Source: an uncultured Clostridia bacterium
GTDB taxonomy: Bacteria; Bacillota_A; Clostridia; Christensenellales; Aristaeellaceae
Assembly (NCBI GenBank): GCA_934645275.1
Contig: CAKUDW010000083.1
Span: 1 to 7,904 of the forward strand
Direction: 5' to 3'
Length of the DNA stretch: 7,904 nucleotides
The translations under genes were made by a program, and so were the position numbers. Below are positions 1 through 5,776 of this stretch, one piece after another. The notes below the pieces were generated by a model. That model saw only the letters and a program-made list of their open reading frames with translations. It did no database searches and was not told where the DNA came from. Numbering within the stretch: position 1 is the stretch's first letter; each line of letters opens with the position of its first letter.

Positions 1-1305
1 GTATCGATCGAAGCGATATCCGGCGGTTGGCGGCTTGGCGTTCACATCGCGGACGTATCGCACTATGTGCGCCCCAACTCTGCCATTGACCGCGAGGCGC
101 TTGAGCGTGGCACATCGCTGTATCTGCCCGGACTCACCGTGCCAATGCTGCCGGAAACGCTGTCGAACGACTTATGTTCGCTGTTGCCGAATGCAGATCG
201 CGCCGCCATGAGCCTTATAATGGATATCTCTGCCGATGGTCGCGTGACGGATCACAAGCTTACACGTTCGCTGATTCGTTCGCATGCGCGGCTGACCTAT
301 GACGGCGTAAACCGACTGTTTGATGGTGCGACCGGAAGTATTGCGCCCGAGGTGCAGCGCGCGCTTGATAAGATGCGCATACTCAGTAACGTGCTTACAG
401 AACGCCGCAAAGCGCATGGAGGCATCGATTTGGACATGCCCGAGGCAGAATTCGTGCTGAACGAGCGCTGTGAACCCACTGAAATACTTTGCCGGCCGCG
501 CGGCGAGGCGGAACGCATGATCGAAAACTTCATGCTGGCGGCCAACGAATGTGTGGCGCGCCTGGCGCGCGACGCAGGATTGCCCTTTGTCTACCGCATA
601 CATGAAGCGCCCGATCCTGAACGCATGTTGGCGCTTGAAGCATTTCTGAACCTGAATGGTCAGCGCGTACATCTCGGCGAACATCCGCACCCCGGTATGC
701 TGCAAAAAGCGCTTACCGCCTGTGAGAACGCACCAGAGCGCGACAGCATTCGCAGGATGATGCTCCGCTCGCTCAAAAAGGCGCGCTATGCCGCTCAGCC
801 GCTCGGACACTATGCCCTGGCCATGAACGATTACTGCCACTTCACCTCGCCCATCCGCCGCTATCCGGACCTGACAGTACACCGCATGCTCAAGCTGCTC
901 CTGGATGGCGATGCGGCGCAGCTATCCGCATGGGAGGCACGCGTAGCTGAAATTGCAGCGCTATCTTCGCTGCGTGAGCAGGAGGCCGCGCAGGCCGAAC
1001 GCGAAGCCGACGATATCATGAAGGCCGCGTGGATGTCACGCCAAATCGGCCGCAAGTTCTATGGCGTCGTGTCCGGCGCGACGGCCTGGGGCGCGTATGT
1101 AATGTTGGACAACACGGTGGAAGGCCTGATCCACGTCAGCGATTTGGACGATTACTATGTCTTCGATCCGGAACGATGCCAGTTGACTGCCGCTATGTCC
1201 GGCAAAACATTGAAGCTCGGCGTTCGCGTGCGCGTGCGTGCAATAGGCGCCAGCATTGAACGCGGCGAAATCAACTTTGAGCTGCTGGAAATTGTGAACA
1301 CCTGA
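1..1305 (+). CDS. rnr: Ribonuclease R, C-terminal part (5' end outside window)
   Basis: This is the 3' part of an RNB-family 3'-to-5' exoribonuclease that degrades structured RNA in the cytoplasm. The frame is open from base 1 and gives 434 residues to the TGA at 1303-1305. The GTG at 67 is only an internal Val codon, because homology already runs through the residues before it (LGVHIADVSHYV). The fragment holds most of the RNB catalytic barrel, with LPETLSNDLCSLLP near residues 50-63 and the family signature HFTSPIRRYPDLTVHR from about residue 280. A C-terminal S1 RNA-binding domain spans about residues 350-430 (FYGVVSGATAWGAYV, EGLIHVSDL). The catalytic Asp cluster (DxxDxDDA) should lie just upstream, outside the window. 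The protein ends directly after the S1 domain, with no Lys/Arg-rich tail like that of E. coli RNase R. RNase II is the alternative name, but RNase R is the usual form in Bacillota. Confidence 0.93.
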   Translation, partial: VSIEAISGGWRLGVHIADVSHYVRPNSAIDREALERGTSLYLPGLTVPMLPETLSNDLCSLLPNADRAAMSLIMDISADGRVTDHKLTRSLIRSHARLTYDGVNRLFDGATGSIAPEVQRALDKMRILSNVLTERRKAHGGIDLDMPEAEFVLNERCEPTEILCRPRGEAERMIENFMLAANECVARLARDAGLPFVYRIHEAPDPERMLALEAFLNLNGQRVHLGEHPHPGMLQKALTACENAPERDSIRRMMLRSLKKARYAAQPLGHYALAMNDYCHFTSPIRRYPDLTVHRMLKLLLDGDAAQLSAWEARVAEIAALSSLREQEAAQAEREADDIMKAAWMSRQIGRKFYGVVSGATAWGAYVMLDNTVEGLIHVSDLDDYYVFDPERCQLTAAMSGKTLKLGVRVRVRAIGASIERGEINFELLEIVNT

Positions 1306-1317
1306 CAAAAATAAAAG

Positions 1318-1361
1318 TATGCCGCAGGATTTCAAGCAAAACGCCCGTCTCCTGCGGCATA
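1318..1361. terminator. Bidirectional intrinsic terminator between rnr and larC
   Basis: A perfect 12-bp inverted repeat pairs 1318-1329 (TATGCCGCAGGA) with 1350-1361 (TCCTGCGGCATA), leaving a 20-base loop. On the plus strand it is followed by TTTAATTATTCCTTTT, and on the minus strand by CTTTTATTTTTG. It therefore has the form of a rho-independent terminator in both directions. It starts 12 bases after the rnr stop and 5 bases beyond the larC stop, so it would insulate the two convergent genes from each other. Confidence 0.85.
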
Positions 1362-1366
1362 TTTAA

Positions 1367-2596
1367 TTATTCCTTTTCTATGGCGCTGCGTACTTCGGCA
1401 AGCGTCGCGCCGCTTCGCTCGGCTGCACGAACTAGTGAATCAAATTCAGGCTTGCGTTTCGTGATATCGCCAAATTTTGCAGTTTTTAAATCAATATCGC
1501 CATAGGGCGTTCTCATCGTTTCATGACCGCGTTCAAGCGTTTTGCGCGCAAAGCGCTGCATGCGCACGCCCAGCGTGGTGGTATGGCGCAGCATGGCGTC
1601 GGAAACTGCCGTCTCATCCTGAGGTCTGCAAATCGCGCTCAGCTTTACAGCCGGGCGATTTTTTTTCATCTGTATGGGCGTAAAGTATGCATCCAGCGCA
1701 CCCGCCGCAAACAGCTTTTCCATGGCATAGCCCAACGCTTCGCCGGTCATGTCATCCAGATTGCATGAAATCTCAAGAACCTCGTCCGCACCGGATTCTA
1801 CTTCGCCCAACATTGCACGCACACAATTTGCCGTATCAAATTCTTTCATGCCCAGACCGCAGCCGATGGCGTTTACGCGCATCATTGGCCGCTGCTCGAA
1901 GGCGTCTGCAAAGTGACGAATCAGCGCCGCACCCGTAGGCGTGAGCAGCTCGCCGCGCACATGGCCCGCGTAGCTGGGCAGACCGCGCAGCAGCCGCGCC
2001 GTAGCGGGAGTAGGCACGGGCAGTATGCCATGCATGCAGTGAACCTCGCCATAGCCCGTACACAGCGGCGATGCGATCACGCAGTCCGGCGCAAGCAGGT
2101 GCATCAGCAGGCACACGGCACTGACATCTGCGATCGCGTCCATCATACCGACCTCATGAAAATGTACGCACTCAATGTCGCTGCCATGCACATGTGCCTC
2201 GGCCTCGGCAATCAGGCCATAGACGGCCATCGCGTCCGCCTTCACACTTTCCGGAAGCGCCGTCTGCATCACGATGGCGCGCACGTCCTCCAAACCGGCA
2301 TGGCTGTGTCGATGTTCATGGCTGTGTTCGTGCGCGTGAGCATGCGTATGCTCCGGGCACTTTTCACCCGGATGAACATCGTACACGACCTCCTCTTCGC
2401 CGTTAATTTTAACGGAAATATGCGTACCACGGACGCCACAGCTGGTCTTTATTTCACGGCTCATTTCAAGACCCGGGATACCAATGGCATTCATTTGCGC
2501 GATGAATGCGTCCGGCTCAGGCAGCAGCTCGCACAGTGCGGCTGTAAGCATATCGCCCGCCGCGCCCATATTGCATTCAAGATAGAGCGTCTTCAT
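1367..2596 (-). CDS. larC: Nickel insertion protein LarC (nickel-pincer cofactor biosynthesis)
   Basis: LarC performs the last step in making the nickel-pincer nucleotide cofactor of lactate racemase and related LarA enzymes. It inserts Ni into the dithiocarboxylated pyridinium mononucleotide, with CTP going to CMP and diphosphate. The 409-residue protein has the N-terminal family motif MGAAGDML (10-17) and a His-rich stretch at 83-99 with His at every second position (nine His). It also has HFHEVGMMDAIAD (145-157), LTPTGAAL (218-225), the LarC2 motif NLDDMTGE (279-286) and IQMKKNRP (308-315). Both LarC1 and LarC2 parts lie in one uninterrupted frame, unlike Lactiplantibacillus plantarum, where a frameshift joins them. 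The start at 2596 is chosen because homology begins with MKTLYLEC and GGAGGT (2607-2612) lies 10 bases upstream. The longer in-frame starts at 2623 and 2659 lack support, and the latter lies inside the CYTH gene. It is the last gene of the surE-CYTH-larC unit. larA, larB and larE are not in the window. Confidence 0.92.
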   Translation of the reverse strand: MKTLYLECNMGAAGDMLTAALCELLPEPDAFIAQMNAIGIPGLEMSREIKTSCGVRGTHISVKINGEEEVVYDVHPGEKCPEHTHAHAHEHSHEHRHSHAGLEDVRAIVMQTALPESVKADAMAVYGLIAEAEAHVHGSDIECVHFHEVGMMDAIADVSAVCLLMHLLAPDCVIASPLCTGYGEVHCMHGILPVPTPATARLLRGLPSYAGHVRGELLTPTGAALIRHFADAFEQRPMMRVNAIGCGLGMKEFDTANCVRAMLGEVESGADEVLEISCNLDDMTGEALGYAMEKLFAAGALDAYFTPIQMKKNRPAVKLSAICRPQDETAVSDAMLRHTTTLGVRMQRFARKTLERGHETMRTPYGDIDLKTAKFGDITKRKPEFDSLVRAAERSGATLAEVRSAIEKE

Positions 2597-2606
2597 TCTC
2601 AATTCT

Positions 2607-2612
2607 ACCTCC
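2607..2612 (-). promoter_or_regulatory. Ribosome binding site of larC
   Basis: The minus-strand sequence GGAGGT ends 10 bases before the ATG at 2596. It decides that start over the upstream in-frame ATG codons at 2623 and 2659. It lies in the 31-base gap after the CYTH stop codon, so larC can initiate independently of upstream translation. Confidence 0.75.
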
Positions 2613-2627
2613 GGATCTCCCATATCC

Positions 2628-3134
2628 TCATATCGACTCTTCAGGCACACACAGCGCAAGGCTTCGGTTGGTATAGGCCTTATCGCCAGTCAGTTCGCGC
2701 ACCAGACTGATCCAATCCGGCAACAAAACCGGCTGATCCGCGCGTTCAAGTTCTACTTCGAGCGTGGCGCGATCTTGCCAGAAATCGTATATATCGATTT
2801 CAAGCAGCTGCCCATGCCACGGCACGCGCAGGCGACGCTTGTTCACCGGCCGCCGTTTCACATCCGCCTGAAGCCGCAGCATTTTATACTCAGAAGCCGA
2901 AATCTCGCGCTCGTCCTCTGCACAGCTCATGGTGTCTATGCGGCGCTTCTGAGTATAATAATACCTCAGAAGGCCGTTTTCAAGCACGCGGCGAATTCTG
3001 CGTGTCTCGCCGGTCTGGCCATTTTCAAGGTAAATCTGCTCAATATCCCATACATGACAACCGGGCAACGCGCGCACAAAGGCCTCGTCCGGCATACGTA
3101 TCAGATATTTGCGTTCAATTTCCAGACTGCTCAT
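2628..3134 (-). CDS. CYTH-domain phosphohydrolase (triphosphate tunnel metalloenzyme)
   Basis: This is a 168-residue stand-alone CYTH domain, the fold shared by class IV adenylate cyclases, thiamine triphosphatases and bacterial inorganic tripolyphosphatases. The ExExK hallmark is E5-I-E7-R-K9 in LEIERKYLI, right at the N-terminus. Further tunnel-lining candidates follow in order: RRIRR (45-49), QKRR (62-65), EREIS (75-79), KRRLRV (99-104), LEIDIYD (111-117) and LEVELE (125-130). A final D-K-A-Y-T-N pattern (151-156) is typical of the family end. The alternating charged beta strands fit an eight-stranded tunnel. The start at 3134 is chosen because the ExExK motif begins five residues later and its ATG overlaps the surE TGA as ATGA. 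An upstream ATG at 3200 would add 22 residues that read like surE in another frame. There is no strong ribosome binding site (only GGAAA), so translational coupling to surE is likely. Tripolyphosphatase activity is the best guess from small clostridial relatives, and the substrate is not determined. Confidence 0.85.
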   Translation of the reverse strand: MSSLEIERKYLIRMPDEAFVRALPGCHVWDIEQIYLENGQTGETRRIRRVLENGLLRYYYTQKRRIDTMSCAEDEREISASEYKMLRLQADVKRRPVNKRRLRVPWHGQLLEIDIYDFWQDRATLEVELERADQPVLLPDWISLVRELTGDKAYTNRSLALCVPEESI

Positions 3135-3883
3135 ATCGTTTCCACTGCGCGCGAAAGCGCGGCCAAATCTGGCATGGCCGTGCGTGCCAGCATGTTCCAA
3201 CTGATGATGGACAGCGAAGCATAGCCGCAGCGGCAGATATTCAGGTCGGAATCCTCGCTCGTTTCAGGTAAAATCTCCGGGCCGTAGGTCATGACGTAGC
3301 CATCGCCCTCACGCACAAAATCCGGCGCGAATATATATTCATTGGAAATGCACGCGGAACGAACGCCGCGCACCTCGCCATCCGGCACGTTCAGGTTATA
3401 GACTTCGCCCAGTGGCAGCGGATTGCACATCATCCACTCAGCCAGCCGCACGCCGTAGCGCGCCGCGGTCTCATAGCCGTCGTCACGCTGCGCGCACAGG
3501 GAAACCGCCGCAGCAGGCAGACCGCAGAGCGCGCCCTCCATGGCCGACCCTACCGTGCCCGAATAAATAATAGCTGCACCGCGATTGGGACCGCGGTTGA
3601 TGCCCGTCAGCACGCAGTCGGGCTGCCTGTCGCGCAACAGATACAGACCCAGCCGCACGCAATCAGCCGGTGTACCATCCACGCTGTATGCCTCTATACC
3701 GTTTTCATATTCCACGGGAAGTGCATGAAGCGGCGCGGAAATCGTGGCCGAGTGTCCGGCAGCGCTGCGCTGCCTGTCCGGTGCAAATACAGTAACGCGA
3801 TGCCCTGCTGCATGCGCGGCCAGTGCCAGAGCGCGTATGCCGGGTGCGAAAATGCCGTCATCGTTTGAAATAAGAATATGCAT
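3131..3883 (-). CDS. surE: 5'/3'-nucleotidase SurE
   Basis: SurE is a cytoplasmic, metal-dependent phosphatase that removes phosphate from nucleoside 5'- and 3'-monophosphates, and in some species acts on short polyphosphates. The 250 residues match the usual length for the family. The metal-site motif NDDG (N7, D8, D9) sits in ILISNDDGIFAPGI, S40 in APDRQRSAAGHS, and N96 in the signature TGINRGPN (93-100). It is followed by YSGTVGSAMEGA (107-118). VDGTPADCVRLGL (68-80) is also typical. The start at 3883 has GGAGG (3894-3898) 10 bases upstream and a promoter just before that. It is the first gene of the minus-strand unit, and its TGA overlaps the CYTH start codon by four bases. No signal peptide is present. 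Confidence 0.95.
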   Translation of the reverse strand: MHILISNDDGIFAPGIRALALAAHAAGHRVTVFAPDRQRSAAGHSATISAPLHALPVEYENGIEAYSVDGTPADCVRLGLYLLRDRQPDCVLTGINRGPNRGAAIIYSGTVGSAMEGALCGLPAAAVSLCAQRDDGYETAARYGVRLAEWMMCNPLPLGEVYNLNVPDGEVRGVRSACISNEYIFAPDFVREGDGYVMTYGPEILPETSEDSDLNICRCGYASLSIISWNMLARTAMPDLAALSRAVETI

Positions 3884-3893
3884 CCTGTCATTT

Positions 3894-3898
3894 CCTCC
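3894..3898 (-). promoter_or_regulatory. Ribosome binding site of surE
   Basis: The minus-strand sequence GGAGG lies 10 bases before the surE ATG, inside a predicted 5' leader of only about 25 bases. Confidence 0.7.
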
Positions 3899-3914
3899 CG
3901 ATTTTATGTATATT

Positions 3915-3943
3915 ATTATACTGCAAGCCGGACAGCAAGTAAA
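3915..3943 (-). promoter_or_regulatory. Predicted sigma-A promoter for surE-CYTH-larC
   Basis: On the minus strand, TTTACT (3943-3938) and a perfect TATAAT (3920-3915) are separated by 17 bases. The expected transcription start is near 3908, which gives a leader of about 25 bases that includes the surE ribosome binding site. The -35 element matches four of six consensus bases. It is the only good match in the AT-rich upstream region on this strand. Confidence 0.6.
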
Positions 3944-3969
3944 GCAATTCAGTGTTATATGCGCAGGCC

Positions 3970-3998
3970 TTGTATATATTCACTTATTGTGCTAAAAT
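3970..3998 (+). promoter_or_regulatory. Predicted sigma-A promoter (extended -10) for the ABC exporter operon
   Basis: TTGTAT (3970-3975) and TAAAAT (3993-3998) are spaced by exactly 17 bases. A TG at 3990-3991 forms the extended -10 sequence TGCTAAAAT. The expected start near 4005 gives a leader of about 45 bases before the ATG at 4050. The divergent surE promoter begins 26 bases away, so the region between them is small. Confidence 0.6.
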
Positions 3999-4008
3999 AT
4001 CCAAGGTA

Positions 4009-4034
4009 TACGGTGCAAAAAGCCATTTGCCGTA
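4009..4034 (+). other. Leader hairpin upstream of the ABC exporter ribosome binding site
   Basis: TACGG (4009-4013) plus CAAA (4016-4019) can pair with TTTGCCGTA (4026-4034). This gives a nine-pair stem with a two-base bulge (4014-4015) and a six-base loop. It would start a few bases after the predicted transcription start and end two bases before the ribosome binding site begins. No U-run follows, so it is not a terminator. It may stabilise the mRNA 5' end, affect ribosome access or serve as an operator; chance is also possible. Confidence 0.4.
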
Positions 4035-4036
4035 CA

Positions 4037-4044
4037 GAGGTGAT
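4037..4044 (+). promoter_or_regulatory. Ribosome binding site of the first ABC gene
   Basis: GAGGTGAT, within AGAGGTGATC, is a near-full match to the anti-Shine-Dalgarno tail of 16S rRNA and lies five bases before the ATG at 4050. It fixes the start codon and suggests efficient translation. Confidence 0.75.
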
Positions 4045-4049
4045 CACGC

Positions 4050-5771
4050 ATGAAAAAGGTTCTGTCTCATCTAAAGGGTTACGCGCTCGAAAGCGTGCTT
4101 GCTCCACTATTCAAGTTGTTGGAAGCAGGCTTTGAGCTGATCGTTCCCTTCGTCATCGCCGCCATCATCGATAAGGGTATCCCCGGCGGCGACGCAAGCT
4201 ACATTATTAAAATGGGGTTGATTCTGGTAGGGCTCGGTCTGGTCGGCCTGGCCAGCTCAGTCACGGCGCAGTATTTCGCTGCCAAGGCCGCTGTTGGCGT
4301 GGCCACGCGGCTCCGCCATGCGCTCTTCGCCCAAATTCAGCGTTTCAGCTACAACGATTTGGATCGCATCGGCACGTCCACACTGGTTACGCGCATGACC
4401 AGCGACATCAACCAGGTGCAGTCTGGCATCAATCTGGCGCTGCGTCTGTTCCTGCGTTCGCCGTTTATCGTGTTCGGCGCGATGATCATGGCCTTCACCA
4501 TCGACCGGCGCTGTGCGATGGTTTTCGCAATCGCCATTCCAGTGTTGGCCATAATCGTGTTCGGCATTATGCTCATCACAATGCCAATGTACAAGAACAC
4601 GCAGTCGCGGTTGGACGACGTCACGTTGGCGACCTGTGAAAATCTGGACGGCACGCGCGTGCTGCGCGCGTTTGGACGCGAGGATGACGAGATCATTGCC
4701 TTTGACGCCCGACATGCCATGCTGACGCGGCTTCAGATGCTCTCGGGGCGCATCAGCGCGCTGATGAATCCGCTCACTTACATCGCCATCAATTTTGCAT
4801 TGGTACTGCTAATCAAAACCGGTGCAATTCAAGTGAACAGCGGCATTCTCAGTCAGGGGCAAGTGGTGGCGTTGGTAAACTATATGGGTCAGATTCTGGT
4901 GGAACTGATCAAGCTGGCCAACCTGATCATCACGGTGTCCAAGGCCGTTGCCTGCGGGCGACGTGTGGATGCGGTGTTGGCATTGCGCCCTGAAATCGTT
5001 TCCCCAAAGAATGCGGAAGAACCCGCGCCGGACTCAATCGGGACGGTTGAATTTGACCACGTGAGCCTGCGCTACAACGACGGCATGGATTCATCGCTTT
5101 CCGACATTCATTTCAGTGCGCGCCGCGGCCAGATTATCGGCATTATCGGCGGCACAGGCGCGGGTAAGAGTACGCTCGTGAACCTGATTCCTCGTTTTCT
5201 GGACGCTAGTGAGGGTGCGGTGCGCGTGGATGGCGTAGACGTGCGCAGGCAGAATCTTGCCGCACTGCGGCAGCGCATCGCCGTGGTACCGCAGAAGGCG
5301 TTGCTGTTCAAGGGCAGTATTCGGGAAAACCTGCTCTGGGGCAATGAAAACGCTTCGGACGAGGACATCGCCGAAGCTGTGAAAGCGGCGCAGGCCCAGG
5401 ATGTCGTTTCCTCCAAGGGCGGGCTGGATGCTGAAGTAGAACAGAGCGGCCGCAACTTTTCCGGTGGTCAGCGCCAGCGACTCACCATTGCCCGCGCGCT
5501 GGTGCGCAGACCTGAAATACTGATATTGGATGATAGCGCCTCCGCGCTGGACTTTGCGACCGATGCGCGGTTGCGCATGGCCATACGTCAGCTGCCCTAT
5601 CGACCGACGGTGTTTATCGTATCCCAGCGCGCATCCTCCGTGCGCTACGCAGATCAAATCATCGTGCTGGACGATGGCAAAATCGCCGGTTTGGGCACAC
5701 ACGAACAGCTGCTTGAGAATTGTACCGTATACCGGGAAATCTTCGATTCTCAGTATCGCAGGGAGGCATGA
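4050..5771 (+). CDS. ABC exporter half-transporter with degenerate ATP site (TM287/BmrC-like subunit)
   Basis: This is a 573-residue type IV ABC exporter subunit: a membrane domain with about six helices (roughly 18-40, 52-76, 134-152, 155-177, 240-260 and 268-296), then one nucleotide-binding domain. The ATPase motifs are the A-loop Tyr342, Walker A GGTGAGKST (367-375, Lys373), Q-loop Gln415, signature FSGGQ (470-474), Walker B ILILDD (490-495), D-loop SALD (498-501) and switch region IVSQR (523-527). Two catalytic residues are changed: Asp495 replaces the Walker B Glu, and Gln526 replaces the switch His. These changes mark the degenerate-site partner of heterodimeric exporters such as TM287/TM288, BmrC/BmrD and LmrC/LmrD. 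Its FSGGQ completes the good site of the partner encoded next, whose gene begins at or within five bases of this stop codon. The exported substrate is unknown; a multidrug, lipid or peptide exporter is possible. No MarR- or TetR-type regulator gene is adjacent. Confidence 0.93.
   Translation: MKKVLSHLKGYALESVLAPLFKLLEAGFELIVPFVIAAIIDKGIPGGDASYIIKMGLILVGLGLVGLASSVTAQYFAAKAAVGVATRLRHALFAQIQRFSYNDLDRIGTSTLVTRMTSDINQVQSGINLALRLFLRSPFIVFGAMIMAFTIDRRCAMVFAIAIPVLAIIVFGIMLITMPMYKNTQSRLDDVTLATCENLDGTRVLRAFGREDDEIIAFDARHAMLTRLQMLSGRISALMNPLTYIAINFALVLLIKTGAIQVNSGILSQGQVVALVNYMGQILVELIKLANLIITVSKAVACGRRVDAVLALRPEIVSPKNAEEPAPDSIGTVEFDHVSLRYNDGMDSSLSDIHFSARRGQIIGIIGGTGAGKSTLVNLIPRFLDASEGAVRVDGVDVRRQNLAALRQRIAVVPQKALLFKGSIRENLLWGNENASDEDIAEAVKAAQAQDVVSSKGGLDAEVEQSGRNFSGGQRQRLTIARALVRRPEILILDDSASALDFATDARLRMAIRQLPYRPTVFIVSQRASSVRYADQIIVLDDGKIAGLGTHEQLLENCTVYREIFDSQYRREA
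5761..5766 (+). promoter_or_regulatory. Ribosome binding site of the second ABC gene
   Basis: GGGAGG lies inside the last codons of the first ABC gene. It is 10 bases before the ATG at 5777, 4 before the ATG at 5771 and 1 before the ATG at 5768, all in one frame. The 10-base spacing equals that of surE and larC here, so 5777 is preferred. Confidence 0.65.
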
Positions 5772-5776
5772 TGAAT

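Noticed and set aside
172..882. Long open frame on the minus strand opposite rnr (236 codons)
   Set aside because: It lies wholly antisense to a well-conserved RNB domain, resembles no family I know, and is explained by the composition of the coding strand.
2597..2659. Longer LarC with 21 extra N-terminal residues
   Set aside because: The extension overlaps the CYTH gene, has no ribosome binding site, and reads unlike any LarC N-terminus. MKTLYLEC at 2596 follows a good GGAGGT.
1913..2710. Long plus-strand open frame opposite larC (265 codons)
   Set aside because: It mirrors the conserved LarC and CYTH coding sequence, and its composition is odd (rich in Arg, His and Gln). It is a shadow of the real genes.
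3884..4049. Riboswitch or T-box in the divergent intergenic region
   Set aside because: The predicted leaders are only about 25 and 45 bases, too short for known riboswitch classes, and no T-box sequence or terminator/antiterminator pair is visible.
3878..4135. Small plus-strand frame across the divergent promoter region and the start of the ABC gene, as a possible leader peptide
   Set aside because: Its ATG lies upstream of the predicted transcript start and it runs out of frame far into the ABC gene. No start codon with a ribosome binding site sits in the predicted leader.
5529..5534. Asp-Asp in Walker B of the first ABC subunit as a damaging mutation or sequencing error
   Set aside because: The switch His is changed in the same subunit and the partner's signature is changed to match. 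This is the known pattern of heterodimeric exporters, not decay.
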